A stretch of 64,000 nt of DNA from Myxococcota bacterium (GCA_041389495.1 JAWKRT010000004.1:62001-126000); one strand, 5' to 3'; counted from the stretch's first letter, positions 1 to 9,057 are shown. The notes: generated by a model not told the origin, from the sequence alone. Translations and numbers: made by a program.

Positions 1-1
1 G

Positions 2-541
2 GCGCCCGCGATCTACGTCGTCGCCGCCTCGCTCCGCCTCTTCCTCGGGCTGCCGTCGGGCGTCGTGATGAGCGCGGGCGGCCTGCTCTTCGGCCTCTGG
101 GGCGGGCTCGCGTGGGGCTTCGTCGGCTTCATGGCGAGCTCGCTGCTCTCGTTCGCACTCGCGCGCGGTCTCGGCCGCGACGCGCTCGCGGGCCGGCTCG
201 CGGGGCGCGCGCGCTGGATCGACGACGTCGTCTCGCGGCGCGGCGCGCCGTGGATGGCGCTCTACACGGCGGTGCCGGTGAGCGTGCTGACGCCCGCGCA
301 CATGGCCGCCGGCCTGTCGGGCATGGCGTTCGCGTCGTTCGCGCTCGCGGCGGCCGGCGGACTCGCGCCGCGGCTCGCGCTCTACAGCTTCTTCGGCGAT
401 GCCGTCGCGAACGGCGAGTGGGGCCGGGTCGCGGTCGCGGTCGTCGCGATCGCGGCCGCGGGCGCGCTGGGCACGCTCGCGGTGCGCCGGCTCGGCGCTG
501 CGCGCGGCGGTGCGGACACCGAGCGAGGAGACGTCGGATGA
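2..541 (+). CDS. TVP38/TMEM64-family (DedA-like) membrane protein, 5' truncated
   Basis: This is the C-terminal part of an inner-membrane protein; the reading frame is open from base 2, so the start lies outside the window. The visible segment has the SNARE-associated/TVP38 signature: a glycine-rich re-entrant stretch (SAGGLLFGLWGGLAWG), then a helix ending in an ALARGLGRD-type motif, a short amphipathic part, and two further hydrophobic helices. Members of this family are polytopic proteins of uncertain, probably lipid-handling, function. The stop TGA overlaps the ATG of the next gene (ATGA), so the two are probably co-translated. Family assignment is from motif pattern only. Confidence 0.75.
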   Translation, partial: APAIYVVAASLRLFLGLPSGVVMSAGGLLFGLWGGLAWGFVGFMASSLLSFALARGLGRDALAGRLAGRARWIDDVVSRRGAPWMALYTAVPVSVLTPAHMAAGLSGMAFASFALAAAGGLAPRLALYSFFGDAVANGEWGRVAVAVVAIAAAGALGTLAVRRLGAARGGADTERGDVG

Positions 542-2292
542 GAACGGGAACGGGAACGGGAACGCGGCGAACGGGCCGTGCGCGGCTCGCGGTCGGCATT
601 GCGTCGCTCGCGCTGCTCGTCCCGGTCGACGGCGCGCGCGCCGACGCCGTGGAAGCTGCCGCCTCTGCCGAGGCCGCCGCGCCGCCCGCGCTCGTCGTGC
701 TGCTCACGGTCGATCAGCTGCGCCGCGATCGCCTCGACCCCGCGCTTCCGGGCGGGCTCGGGCGGCTCGCGCGCGAGGGCCTCTCGTTCGAGCGCGCGTC
801 GCTCGCGCACGCCGGCAGCGAGACGTGCCCGGGCCACGTCGCCATCGCGACGGGTCGCCATCCGGGCCCGGCGGGCGCGCCCGCCAACGCGTTCGTCGAC
901 GCCGCGACGGGCGAGCTCCGCTACTGCGTGCAGGACGACCCCGAGACGGCCGGCGTCCTCGGGGCGGCGACGCCGGTCGGGCGCTCGCCGCGCGCGTTCC
1001 GGGTCGACGCGCTCGGCGATTGGCTCGACCGCGCGAACGGGGAGTCGCGCGTATTCGCCGTCGCGGGCAAGGACCGTTCGGCGATCGCGCTCGGCGGGCA
1101 GCATCCGGACGGCGCGTACTGGCTCGGCGACGCGGCGCCGCTCGGCTTCACGACGAGCCGCTACTACGCCGCCGAGCTCCCGGGCTGGGTCGCGGAGTGG
1201 AACGCGCACGCGCCGGCCCTGTCCGCGATTCCCGCGCAGTGGGAGCACGCCGTCACGCCCGCGCAGCTCGGCTCGGCGCGCATCGACGACTACGCGTTCG
1301 AGACGGCCGAGCACGGGCGCGCGAGCCCGCACGCGCTGCGCGGACGCGACGGCGCTCCCGCGCTCGCCGACGTCTACGTCTCGCCGTGGGTCGACACGCT
1401 GACGCTCGACTTCGCGTTCGCGCTGCTCGCGCGCCACGGTCTCGGCGACGACGCCGTGCCCGACCTGCTCGCCATCTCGCTCTCGGGCACCGACACCGTG
1501 GGCCACAACTGGGGGCCCGAGAGCCACGAGGCGTACGACGCGCTGCGGCGGCTCGATGCCGACGTCGGCGAGTTCCTGCGCGCGGTCGAGGCGCGCGTCG
1601 GGCGCGGGAGGCTCGTCGTCGCGCTGACCTCCGACCACGGAGTGCTGCCGCTTCCGGAGTGGCTCGCCGAGACGGGGCGCGCGACGTGTCCCGCGCCCGA
1701 CGCGCGCATCGCGCTCGATCCGATGCGCCGGCGGCTCGACCGGCACCTGCACTTCGCGCTGTCGAGCGGGCTCGGCGTGCTGTGGCCGCGCGCCTGGGTG
1801 CACCACGCGGGGCTGCAGATCACGGTCGACCGCGCGCGCGCGGCGGCTGCCGGTCGCAGCGTCGACGAGGTCGCCGCGGTCGCGAAGGAGTGGCTCGAGC
1901 GCCAGCCGGGCGTCGTGCGCGCCTGGACGGCGGCCGAGCTCGACGCGAGCGCGGACGAGATGGCCGCGGCCTATCGCCGCTCGCGCGACCCCGAGCGCAG
2001 CGGCGACCTCGCCGTCGAGCCCGCCGAGGGCTGCCTCTTCACGACCTACGCGACGGGCACCACGCACGGCTCGCCCTGGCCCTACGATCGCGACGTCCCG
2101 CTCGTCCTGTGGGGCGCCGGCGTCGAACCGGGAGCCTCGGACGCCGAGGCCGCGACGGTGGACCTGGCGCCGACGCTCGCCGCGATGCTCGGCGTCGCGG
2201 TGCCGGACGACGTCGACGGGCACGTGCTCCCCGGCGTCCGCGCCGCGCCAGTGTCGGCGAACGCGGACGCGGACGGCGAGGCGGATCGTTAG
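538..2292 (+). CDS. Secreted alkaline phosphatase superfamily enzyme (PafA-like phosphomonoesterase/phosphodiesterase)
   Basis: 584 residues. A signal peptide (basic start, then LAVGIASLALLVPV ending near GARA) predicts export. The alkaline-phosphatase core follows: LLTVDQLRRDRLD (first metal aspartate), SETCPGHVAIATG (the Thr before Cys-Pro-Gly-His is the expected nucleophile), ISLSGTDTVGHNWGPESHE (Asp and His metal ligands), TSDHGVLPLP (Asp-His pair) and TTHGSPWPYDRDVPLVLW (last His). All metal ligands of the two-zinc site seem present. The start ATG at 538 has GAGGAG upstream and overlaps the previous stop. The beginning carries an in-frame hexanucleotide repeat (ACGGGA, about 544-564) coding Thr-Gly units. 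Substrate is unknown. Confidence 0.85.
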   Translation: MRTGTGTGTRRTGRARLAVGIASLALLVPVDGARADAVEAAASAEAAAPPALVVLLTVDQLRRDRLDPALPGGLGRLAREGLSFERASLAHAGSETCPGHVAIATGRHPGPAGAPANAFVDAATGELRYCVQDDPETAGVLGAATPVGRSPRAFRVDALGDWLDRANGESRVFAVAGKDRSAIALGGQHPDGAYWLGDAAPLGFTTSRYYAAELPGWVAEWNAHAPALSAIPAQWEHAVTPAQLGSARIDDYAFETAEHGRASPHALRGRDGAPALADVYVSPWVDTLTLDFAFALLARHGLGDDAVPDLLAISLSGTDTVGHNWGPESHEAYDALRRLDADVGEFLRAVEARVGRGRLVVALTSDHGVLPLPEWLAETGRATCPAPDARIALDPMRRRLDRHLHFALSSGLGVLWPRAWVHHAGLQITVDRARAAAAGRSVDEVAAVAKEWLERQPGVVRAWTAAELDASADEMAAAYRRSRDPERSGDLAVEPAEGCLFTTYATGTTHGSPWPYDRDVPLVLWGAGVEPGASDAEAATVDLAPTLAAMLGVAVPDDVDGHVLPGVRAAPVSANADADGEADR

Positions 2293-2336
2293 GCGCGGCC
2301 GCGCGGCCCGTGTGGCCGAGCGCGCTCGTGCGCCGC

Positions 2337-3254
2337 TCAGCTCGCGGCTTCGGCGGCGAGGAAGGCGCGCGAGCGCTCGACGCTGCCCGGCTCGGCCTCG
2401 AACAGGCTCGCCGCGAAGTCCGTGACGCCGGCGTCGCGCAGGCCGCCGAGCGCCTCGCGCAGCGTGCGCTCGTCGCCGACGAGCGCCACGTCGCCGGGCG
2501 CGCTCGCGCCCTCGCGGTCGAGCATCGCGCGGTACGAGGGCAGCATCCCGTAGATCGAGAAGATCTTGCTCGCGGCCTCGCGCGCCGCGGCGACGTCGCG
2601 CACGAGCGCGACGGGCAGGGCGGCGACGACGCGCGGCGCCGGCCGGCCCGCGTCGGTCGCGGCCTTCCGCAGCGTCGGCGCGGTGAACTCGCCGAGCGTG
2701 CGCGGGCCCGTCATCCACGTCGCCGTGCCGTCGGCGAGGCGCCCGGCGACCTCGAGCATGCGCGGGCCGAGCGCCGCGACGATCACCGGCACGCGCGCCG
2801 CGCCCGCGACCGAGAGCCCCGCCTTCACGCGCCAGAGGTCGCCGGCGAAGTCGACGGGCTCGCCGCGCAGGAGCGGCGTCAGCACCTCGAGGTACTCGCG
2901 CATCTGCTTCGCGGGGTGGGCGTAGGAGAGGCCGAGCATGTCCTCGATCACGAGCTTGTGCGAGAGCCCGATGCCGAGCACGAAGCGGCCGCGCGAGGCC
3001 GCCTGCGCGGTCAGCGCCTGCTGCGCGAGCGCCACGGGGTGGCGCGGCTGCGCGGGCACGACGCCGGTCGAGAGCTCGATGCGCGACGTCTCGCGGCCCG
3101 CGATGGCGAGCGCGGTGATGGCGTCGACGCCGAAGATGTTCGGGAGCGACACGAACGCGAAGCCGTCGCGCTCGGCGCCGACGACCTCGTCGACGAGCGC
3201 GTCGACGCCGGCAGAGGGGTTCGAGACCACGGCGCTGACGAGTCCGACCTTCAC
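2337..3254 (-). CDS. LLM-class (probably F420-dependent) oxidoreductase
   Basis: 305 residues, a TIM-barrel luciferase-like monooxygenase fold. Family marks are KVGLVSAVVSNPSAGV at the N-terminus, SRIELSTGVVPAQPRHPVALAQQA, RFVLGIGLSHKLVIEDMLG and PVIVAALGPRMLEVAGRLADG, typical of the F420-dependent subgroup rather than FMN luciferases. GTG at 3254 is chosen because AGGAGG lies 7 nt upstream and the frame before it has no family similarity. Convergent with the phosphatase gene (44 bp gap). Cofactor preference is inferred from family resemblance; the substrate cannot be read from the sequence. Confidence 0.85.
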   Translation of the reverse strand: MKVGLVSAVVSNPSAGVDALVDEVVGAERDGFAFVSLPNIFGVDAITALAIAGRETSRIELSTGVVPAQPRHPVALAQQALTAQAASRGRFVLGIGLSHKLVIEDMLGLSYAHPAKQMREYLEVLTPLLRGEPVDFAGDLWRVKAGLSVAGAARVPVIVAALGPRMLEVAGRLADGTATWMTGPRTLGEFTAPTLRKAATDAGRPAPRVVAALPVALVRDVAAAREAASKIFSIYGMLPSYRAMLDREGASAPGDVALVGDERTLREALGGLRDAGVTDFAASLFEAEPGSVERSRAFLAAEAAS

Positions 3255-3366
3255 GCGACACCTCCTGCGCCCTGCGGGCAGCGCGCTGCGGGCGGGCAGG
3301 GTATCGGATCGGGGCGCGCGGGTGGCGGGGACGTCGCGCGAGCCGGGGTGGAGCGCGTCGCCGGGC

Positions 3367-3375
3367 TGGTAGACT
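3367..3375 (+). promoter_or_regulatory. Extended -10 promoter element of the CBS-domain gene
   Basis: TGGTAGACT fits an extended -10 (TGn plus TAnnnT). The predicted transcript start is about 3382, giving a 5' leader of about 30 nt with a GGAGGAG ribosome site before ATG 3411. No clear -35 is seen, as is common with extended -10 promoters. Confidence 0.5.
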
Positions 3376-3410
3376 GCGCGCGAGCGGCCGGCCGCTCGGA
3401 GGAGACCGCG

Positions 3411-3980
3411 ATGGCGGAAGACACCCTGCGCGAAGGCGAGGCGATGCCCGAGGCGATCGACGAGGAGTACTTCGAAGGGGCGGCCCGCGCGCTGCGCGTC
3501 TTCGACGCGTCGCTGCTCCGACAGCCGCTCGCCGGCCTGCACCGCCGCGCGCCCCTCGTCTTCTCGCCGAAGGCGACGATCGCGCAGGCGATGCGGGCCA
3601 TGCAGCAGGAGCACCGCGGCTGCGTGCTCGCCACCGAGGACGGCACCACGCGAAGCCGCCTCGTCGGCATCTTCACCGAGCGCGACGTGCTGATCCGCAT
3701 CATCGACCGCGGTCACAATCCGGCGACGCACACGCTCGGCGAGGTCATGACGACCGACCCCGAATGCCTGCCCGGCGAGGCGCACGTCGCCTGGGCGCTC
3801 AACCGGATGGAGGTCGGTGGCTTCCGGCACATTCCGGTGGTGGACGAGGGCGGGCGCCCGCTGCTCGTCGTGTCGATGAAGGACATCGTCGGGTTCCTGG
3901 TGTCCGCGTTCCCCGAAGAGGTGCTCAACCTCCCGCCGGAATTCGGCGCGGGCCGCTTCGCGACGCGCGACGGCGCCTAG
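3411..3980 (+). CDS. CBS-domain pair protein
   Basis: 189 residues, cytosolic, no membrane segment. Two CBS motifs: the first about residues 45-105 (VFSPKATIAQAMRAMQQEHRG, then LVGIFTERDVLIRII), the second about 115-170 (VMTTDPECLPGEAHVAWALNRM, then HIPVVDEGGRPLLVVSMKDIV). CBS pairs bind adenosyl ligands such as AMP, ATP or SAM and regulate partners; here there is no fused effector domain. ATG 3411 has a strong GGAGGAG site 8 nt upstream and its own promoter element. The gene stands alone between two metabolic genes, so its partner is unknown. Confidence 0.85.
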   Translation: MAEDTLREGEAMPEAIDEEYFEGAARALRVFDASLLRQPLAGLHRRAPLVFSPKATIAQAMRAMQQEHRGCVLATEDGTTRSRLVGIFTERDVLIRIIDRGHNPATHTLGEVMTTDPECLPGEAHVAWALNRMEVGGFRHIPVVDEGGRPLLVVSMKDIVGFLVSAFPEEVLNLPPEFGAGRFATRDGA

Positions 3981-4065
3981 CATCCCCATCCATCGCGTGC
4001 GCTCCGCACTCCGGGCGCACCCTGCGGCGCGCCGCCCGGCGAGCGCGCACCGAGGAGCCCTGCCC

Positions 4066-4848
4066 GTGAGCGATCCGCTCGTCCTGCTCGCTTCCGACGG
4101 CGCCGTCGCGCGCATCACCTTCAACCGGCCGGACGTCTACAACGCGATGAACCTCCCGTTCATGCGCGAGCTCCGCGCGGCGGCGGAGGCGTGCGCGAAG
4201 TCGGGCGCGCGCGCGGTCGTCCTGACCGGGGCGGGCAGGGCGTTCAGCGCCGGCGGCGACCTCGGCGCGTTCGCCGCGGCCCCCGACCCGGAAGCGGCCC
4301 TCCGCGAGATGGCGGACATCCTGCACGAGGCGGTCGAGATCTTCGCGCGCATGGACGCGCCGGTGATCGCGGCCGTGAACGGCACGGCGGCGGGCGCGGG
4401 GCTGTCGGTCGCGTGCATGTGCGACCTGGTCGTCGCCGCCGCCTCGGCGAAGTTCACCATGGCCTACACGAACGCCGGCCTCTGCCCCGACGGCAGCTCG
4501 ACGTTCTTCGTGCCGCGCCTGATCGGGCTGCGCCGCACGCAGGAGCTCGTGTTCACGAACCGCGTGCTGTCCGCGGCAGAGGCGCTCGACTGGCAGCTCG
4601 TCACGCGCGTCGTGCCCGACGCGGAGCTCGAGGGCGAGGTGTCGAAGCTCGCCGCGCGCCTCGCCGCGGGGCCGACGCGGGCCTACGGCGTCGCGAAGCG
4701 CATGCTGCTCGCGTCGGCGGCGCGCGACCTGACCGAGCAGCTCGACCTCGAGAGCCGGTCGATCTCCGGGCTCTCCGCGACCCCCGACGGCCAGGAGGGC
4801 ATCCGCGCCTTCCTCGACAAGCGCGCTCCCGCGTTCACGGGGCGCTAG
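4066..4848 (+). CDS. Enoyl-CoA hydratase/isomerase family protein (PaaG-like)
   Basis: 260 residues, crotonase fold. Oxyanion-hole motifs are AGRAFSAGGDLGAF and AVNGTAAGAGLSVACMCDL. The segment AGLCPDGSSTFFVPRLIGL resembles PaaG-type isomerases, where the acidic catalytic residue is the Asp of the PDG motif; the Glu of true hydratases (QPE motif) is replaced by Tyr in AYTNAGL. An isomerase or unconventional hydratase is therefore more likely than classical ECH. GTG 4066 is preferred over upstream in-frame starts because GAGGAG lies 8 nt before it. The neighbouring VOC, LLM, SDR and DLH genes suggest a catabolic setting. Confidence 0.85.
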   Translation: MSDPLVLLASDGAVARITFNRPDVYNAMNLPFMRELRAAAEACAKSGARAVVLTGAGRAFSAGGDLGAFAAAPDPEAALREMADILHEAVEIFARMDAPVIAAVNGTAAGAGLSVACMCDLVVAAASAKFTMAYTNAGLCPDGSSTFFVPRLIGLRRTQELVFTNRVLSAAEALDWQLVTRVVPDAELEGEVSKLAARLAAGPTRAYGVAKRMLLASAARDLTEQLDLESRSISGLSATPDGQEGIRAFLDKRAPAFTGR

Positions 4849-4884
4849 GCGGCCGCGCGCGTCGCGCCCCTGCGCTCGGTCGCC

Positions 4885-5304
4885 TCAGTCGCCGAGCGGC
4901 TGGGCGAGCTCGATCAGGTGGCCGTCCGGGTCGCGCACGTAGGCCGTGCGCTGCCCCCAGAAGCGATCCGTCGGCTCCTTCACGGGCGCGGCTCCCGCGG
5001 CGACGATCTCGGCGAAGGCCGCGTCGACGTCGGCGACGAGGAAGCCGATCTCGAAGCGATCGCGCAGCGGCGCGTCGCCCTCCGCGCCGCGCGCGGGCGC
5101 CGGCGGCGGCTCGATCGGCCGGCCGAGCGTCGCGGCCATCGCCTCGCGCGTGTAGAGGGCGAGGCGCGTCGGGCCGGTGACGAGCTGCGCGTAGCCGCCC
5201 GTGCGGTGCGACAGCGAGATGCCGAGCACGTCCGTGTAGAAGGCCACGGCGCGGTCGAGGTCCTCGACGACGAGCACGGTGTAGTCGAGCTGGAAGAGCC
5301 GCAT
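4885..5304 (-). CDS. VOC (glyoxalase/bleomycin-resistance) family protein
   Basis: 139 residues with the two beta-alpha-beta-beta-beta modules of the vicinal oxygen chelate fold: DYTVLVVEDLDRAVAFYTDV at the N-terminus and IGFLVADVDAAFAEIV in the second half, ending VRDPDGHLIELAQPL, which holds the usual Glu metal ligand. The His ligand expected near the N-terminus is not obvious (YTVLV). Last gene of a minus-strand run, 9 bp after the LLM gene. Substrate unknown; could be a lyase, isomerase or binding protein. Confidence 0.8.
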   Translation of the reverse strand: MRLFQLDYTVLVVEDLDRAVAFYTDVLGISLSHRTGGYAQLVTGPTRLALYTREAMAATLGRPIEPPPAPARGAEGDAPLRDRFEIGFLVADVDAAFAEIVAAGAAPVKEPTDRFWGQRTAYVRDPDGHLIELAQPLGD

Positions 5305-5313
5305 GCCGGCCGC

Positions 5314-6270
5314 CTAACGTTGCGACAGCGGCGCGACGACGTGCTCGGCGAACGTCTCGAGTGCCTCGCGGTCGCGCGCCTGCACGACGACGTAGGAGAT
5401 CCCGAGCTCCTCGCGTCGCCGCTCGAGGCGCTCGCGCACCTCGGCGGGCGACCCGGTCAGGAAGAGCGGACAGTCGGCCACCTGCTCGACCGTCATGCCG
5501 CTGCCCTTCGCGAGCGCTTCGCGCAGCGGCTTCGGATCGTCGGTGAGGGCGGTGACGAAGACGAGCGAGCTCCACTCGATCGCGTCGGCCGAGCGCCCGG
5601 CCGCCTCGGCGGCCTCGCGCACCCAGCGCACCTTCTCGCGCATCCGCTCGGGCGCGCAGTCGGCGGCCGTCCCGGCGGTGACGCGCCCCTCGTGCACCTT
5701 CGGGTTGAGCCCCACGATGTCCGCGTGCGCGCCGGCGAGCGCGAGCAGCTTCGGGCCGCCGCCGCCGATCATGAGTCGCGGCGGCGGCAGGGCGCCGAGC
5801 GGCGCGGCGGCCGCGACGTCGCGCACCCGGTAGTGCTCGCCCTCGAACGTCGTGCGTTCGTTCGTCCACATCGACCGGAGGATGGCGAGCGCCTCGGCGA
5901 GACGCGCGATGCGCACGCCGGCGCGATCGAACGGAAGGCCGGCCTCGTCGTAGTCGCTCTGCATCCAGCCGGCGCCGATCCCGAACTCGTGCCGGCCCCC
6001 CGACACGATCTGCAGCGTCGCCGCGGCCTTCGCGAGCACGACGGGGTGGCGGTAGTCGACGTCGTAGACGAGCGAGCCGACGGCGACGCGCTGCGTGACG
6101 GCCGCGACCGCGGCGAGCGCCGTGACCGGCTCCCACTGGTCGCCGAAGTGGTCGGGCCAGAGCACGCTCGCGTAGCCGAGCGCCTCGACGTGCTCGACCC
6201 ACTCCTGCCACTCGCCGGCCGGAAGCTGCGAGAACTGGACGCCGAAGCGGAACGGGGCGTGCGCGCTCAC
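5314..6270 (-). CDS. LLM-class F420-dependent oxidoreductase (TIGR03560-like)
   Basis: 318 residues. LLM barrel motifs: FRFGVQFSQLPAGEWQEWVE, YASVLWPDHFGDQWEP, VAVGSLVYDVDYRHPVVLAK, HEFGIGAGWMQSDYDEAGLP and PPRLMIGGGGPKLLALAG. The YDVDYRHPVVLAK and GAGW(M)xxEY-type motifs are typical of the F420 group. The GTG start at 6270 overlaps the stop of the upstream SDR gene (GTGA), so the two are translationally coupled and may act in one pathway. Distinct in sequence from the LLM gene at 2337-3254. Confidence 0.85.
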   Translation of the reverse strand: MSAHAPFRFGVQFSQLPAGEWQEWVEHVEALGYASVLWPDHFGDQWEPVTALAAVAAVTQRVAVGSLVYDVDYRHPVVLAKAAATLQIVSGGRHEFGIGAGWMQSDYDEAGLPFDRAGVRIARLAEALAILRSMWTNERTTFEGEHYRVRDVAAAAPLGALPPPRLMIGGGGPKLLALAGAHADIVGLNPKVHEGRVTAGTAADCAPERMREKVRWVREAAEAAGRSADAIEWSSLVFVTALTDDPKPLREALAKGSGMTVEQVADCPLFLTGSPAEVRERLERRREELGISYVVVQARDREALETFAEHVVAPLSQR

Positions 6271-7139
6271 CGCGCCTCTCCCGCGCCGGCGCCGGGCTCG
6301 GGGACCGGCAGGCCGAGGCTCGGGTTGCGGCCTTCGCGCACGTCGTCGAGGCGCTGGTCGCAGAGGCGGCGCCACACCGCGTCGTCGGACAGCACGTAGA
6401 AGCGTTCGTCGCGGATCGCGCGCACGACGCGCTCGGCCATCACGCTCGGCGCGAGCCCGGACTTCGCGGCCTGCGCCGTGCTCTCGACGATGAGCGCCTT
6501 CATCGCACTCGCGTCCTCGGTGCGCAGCGCGGCGGGGCGGTTGCGTTCGGCGAGGCCGATGTCGGTGTCCACCATCTCGGGGCACAGCACGGAGACGCGC
6601 AGCTTCGAGCCCGTCTGCAGGAGCTCCTTGTAGAGGCACTCGGAGAGCGCGACGACGCCGTGCTTGCTCACGTGGTAGACGGTCGCCATCGGCACGCACG
6701 TGACGCCCGCCATCGACGCGACGTTCACGACGTGGCCCTCCGTTCCCTGCGCCTCCATGCGCGGCACGAAGCTGCGCACGCCGTGGACGACGCCGTAGAG
6801 GTTGACGCCGAGCACCCAGTGCCAGTCGGCGAGCGGCGTGTCCCACGTGAAGCCCCCAGAGAGGACGCCGGCGTTGTTGCAGAGCACGTCGACGCGCCCG
6901 AAGGCCTCGAAGCTCGCGTCGGCGAGGCGGTCGACGGCCGCCGCGTCGGCGACGTCGGTCGGCACGCCGACGATCTCGCCGCGGCTCGCGAGCGCGGAGA
7001 CGACGTCGCGCAGGCGGGGCGCCTCGACGTCGGCCGCGACGACGCGCATGCCCTCGTCGAGGAATCGCTCGGCGAGCGCGCGCCCGATGCCGCTCGCGGC
7101 GCCGGTCACGACCGCGACCCGGTCCTTCAGCTCCTTCAC
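6267..7139 (-). CDS. Short-chain dehydrogenase/reductase
   Basis: 290 residues, classical SDR. NAD(P) site TGAASGIG near residue 12, a DV motif (ADVEAP) after beta-2 suggesting NAD preference, NNAG at about 89, catalytic Ser in VASMAG, and YHVSK. A C-terminal extension of about 40 residues (DDAVWRRLCDQRLDDVREG) occurs in SDRs of lipid and steroid catabolism. GTG 7139 has AGAGGAGG 6 nt upstream. Coupled by GTGA overlap to the following LLM gene. Substrate unknown. Confidence 0.85.
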   Translation of the reverse strand: MKELKDRVAVVTGAASGIGRALAERFLDEGMRVVAADVEAPRLRDVVSALASRGEIVGVPTDVADAAAVDRLADASFEAFGRVDVLCNNAGVLSGGFTWDTPLADWHWVLGVNLYGVVHGVRSFVPRMEAQGTEGHVVNVASMAGVTCVPMATVYHVSKHGVVALSECLYKELLQTGSKLRVSVLCPEMVDTDIGLAERNRPAALRTEDASAMKALIVESTAQAAKSGLAPSVMAERVVRAIRDERFYVLSDDAVWRRLCDQRLDDVREGRNPSLGLPVPEPGAGAGEAR

Positions 7140-7172
7140 GGGGTCCTCCTCTGCGGGGTCGGCGCGCGCGGC

Positions 7173-8234
7173 CTAGCCGGCCGCGCGCGCGATGGCGACG
7201 AGCGCGTCCACGTCGTCGCGCGTCGTGTCGAAGCTGCACAGGAAGCGCTGCACGCGCTCCTCGGGCGGCCCGAACGGATGATAGGCGTAGCCGGCGGCGC
7301 GCAGCGCGCGATCGACGCGCTCGGGGAGGCGCGCGAACACGCCGTTCGTCTCGACCGGGTGGCGGAGCTCGGCGCCCGCGTCCGCGAGGCCGCGTGCGAG
7401 TGCGGCCGCCATCGCGTTCGCGTGCGCGGCGTGGCGCAGCCACGCGCCGCTCTCGAGCACGGCGGCGAAGGGCGCCGTCGCGAATCGATGCTTCGAGAGC
7501 AGGTGCCCCGTGCTCTTGCGCAGGAACGGGAAGCGCGCGCTCGCGCGGCGCCGCACGGCGTCGTCGCCCTGGCGGAAGAACAGCACCGCCTCGCCGAACG
7601 CGAGGCCGTTCTTCGTGCCGCCGAACGAGAGCGCGTCGACGCCGCAGTCGTTCGCGAGCGCGCGCGGCGCGCAGCCGAGTGCGGCCACCGCGTTCGCGAA
7701 GCGCGCGCCGTCGACGTGGACGCGGTAGCCGAGCGCGTGCGCGCGCTCGCAGAGCGCGCGCAGCTCGGCGGGGCGGTACAGCGTGCCGAGCTCGGTCGGG
7801 TTCGAGAGCGTGAGCACGCCGGGCTGCGGCTCGTGCACGTCGCCGGGCGTCGCGCGCGCGAGCGGGGCGAGGTCGCCGGGCGCGAGACGGTCGCTTCCGG
7901 GTGTCCCGAGCGCGCGCGTGCGACATCCCGTGATGCGTTCGGGCGCCGTCGATTCGTGGCGCGCCCAGTGGCTCTCGACGTGGCAGGCGACCTGCTCCCA
8001 GGGCTCGACGAGCGCGGCCACCGCGAGCGTGTTCGCCGCGGTGCCGGTCGCGACGAAGTGCACGGCGACGTCGTCGCCGAAGAGGCGCTCGAATGCGCCC
8101 GCGGCGCGCGCCGTCGCCGCGTCGGCGCCGTAGCCAGGCGCGTGGCCCTCGCCGTTGGCGGCGACGAGCGCGGCCAGCGCCTCGGGACAGAGGCCCGAGG
8201 CGTTGTCGCTCTGGAAGCCGCGCGCGGGGGGCAT
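7173..8234 (-). CDS. Low-specificity L-threonine aldolase family, PLP enzyme
   Basis: 353 residues, beta-eliminating lyase/threonine aldolase fold. It opens with GFQSDNASGLCPEAL, and has GTGTAANTLAVAAL for phosphate binding, HVDGARFANAVAALG (PLP aspartate), and SFGGTKNGLAFGEAVLFF with the Schiff-base lysine. It would cleave L-threonine or L-allo-threonine to glycine and acetaldehyde. The ATG at 8234 lies 7 bp after the dienelactone hydrolase stop; no strong ribosome site is seen, so coupling to the upstream gene is likely. Related beta-hydroxy-amino-acid substrates are possible. Confidence 0.85.
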   Translation of the reverse strand: MPPARGFQSDNASGLCPEALAALVAANGEGHAPGYGADAATARAAGAFERLFGDDVAVHFVATGTAANTLAVAALVEPWEQVACHVESHWARHESTAPERITGCRTRALGTPGSDRLAPGDLAPLARATPGDVHEPQPGVLTLSNPTELGTLYRPAELRALCERAHALGYRVHVDGARFANAVAALGCAPRALANDCGVDALSFGGTKNGLAFGEAVLFFRQGDDAVRRRASARFPFLRKSTGHLLSKHRFATAPFAAVLESGAWLRHAAHANAMAAALARGLADAGAELRHPVETNGVFARLPERVDRALRAAGYAYHPFGPPEERVQRFLCSFDTTRDDVDALVAIARAAG

Positions 8235-8241
8235 CGCGACG

Positions 8242-9057
8242 CTAGGCCGGAGCCGCGACGCACAGCCGCTCGCGGAAGAAGGCGAGCGTGCGCTCGAGGG
8301 CCGCGCGCGTCGGGTGGCCCTCGGCGTCGACGAGGTCGGTCGTGAGCACGCTGTGCGCGCTGCGCGCGATGCCGTGCGCGTTGCCGGGCGAGGAGTCGAT
8401 TTCGATGCCCTCGAAGCCCGCGCCGAGCTCGTCCCGCAGGCGCTCGAAGCGCTCGGGCGGGCACATCGGGTCGCGCGTGAAGCGCAGGCCGAGCACGCAG
8501 CTGCCGTCGCTCGCGACGCGGCGCTTCGCCGCGGCGAGCTCGTCGTCCGAGACGTGCAGCCCGCGGCGCCGCTCGCGACCGATCGGGAACGGGAGCGAGG
8601 GCTGGCAGAGCACGGGGGCGGCGACCGCCGGGTCGACGAGCAGCGCGAGCGCGAAGTTCCCGGTGAGGCACATGCCGAGCGCGCCGACGCCGGGCCCGCC
8701 GCAGTCGGCGTGGACGGCGCGGCACAGCGCGCGCAGCCAGCGCGTGATCGGGCTCGAGCCGTTCGACGCGAGCACGTGGAACTCGCGCGAGATGCACGCG
8801 CGCGCGATCTGCCCGAGCGCATAGCCGGCGGAGATCGGGCGGCCGAGCGTTCCGAACAGCTCGGGCAGCGCGACGTGGAAGCCCTCCGCGACGAGGCGCT
8901 CGGCGAAGGCCGCGACCTGGGGCGTGATGCCGGGGATCTCGTGCATCACGACGATGCCGGGGCCGCGCCCGCCGCGGTGGACGAGGCGCGTCGCGCCGTC
9001 GTGCGCGAACGTCGTGGCTTCGAACCCGGTGAGCGCGACGGGGGCCGCCTCGGACAT
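8242..9057 (-). CDS. Dienelactone hydrolase family protein
   Basis: 271 residues, alpha/beta hydrolase. The triad is visible: Cys nucleophile in GMCLTGNF (about residue 128), Asp in RFTRDPMCPPERF and His in PGNAHGI. An oxyanion element is GIVVMHEIPGITPQV. Cytosolic, no signal peptide. Family members hydrolyse dienelactones in chlorocatechol breakdown, but many have other ester substrates. It follows ilvN by 31 bp on the same strand and precedes the aldolase by 7 bp, so it is likely in the same transcript. Specific substrate not inferable. Confidence 0.85.
   Translation of the reverse strand: MSEAAPVALTGFEATTFAHDGATRLVHRGGRGPGIVVMHEIPGITPQVAAFAERLVAEGFHVALPELFGTLGRPISAGYALGQIARACISREFHVLASNGSSPITRWLRALCRAVHADCGGPGVGALGMCLTGNFALALLVDPAVAAPVLCQPSLPFPIGRERRRGLHVSDDELAAAKRRVASDGSCVLGLRFTRDPMCPPERFERLRDELGAGFEGIEIDSSPGNAHGIARSAHSVLTTDLVDAEGHPTRAALERTLAFFRERLCVAAPA

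Noticed and set aside
541..564. Hexanucleotide repeat at the phosphatase start as a phase-variation switch
   Set aside because: Unit of six keeps the frame, so copy change would only vary Thr-Gly count in the signal peptide.
382..3261. Long minus-strand open frame of 959 codons opposite the phosphatase gene
   Set aside because: Arg/Ala-rich shadow of high third-position G+C; no domain pattern, and it overlaps two well-supported genes.
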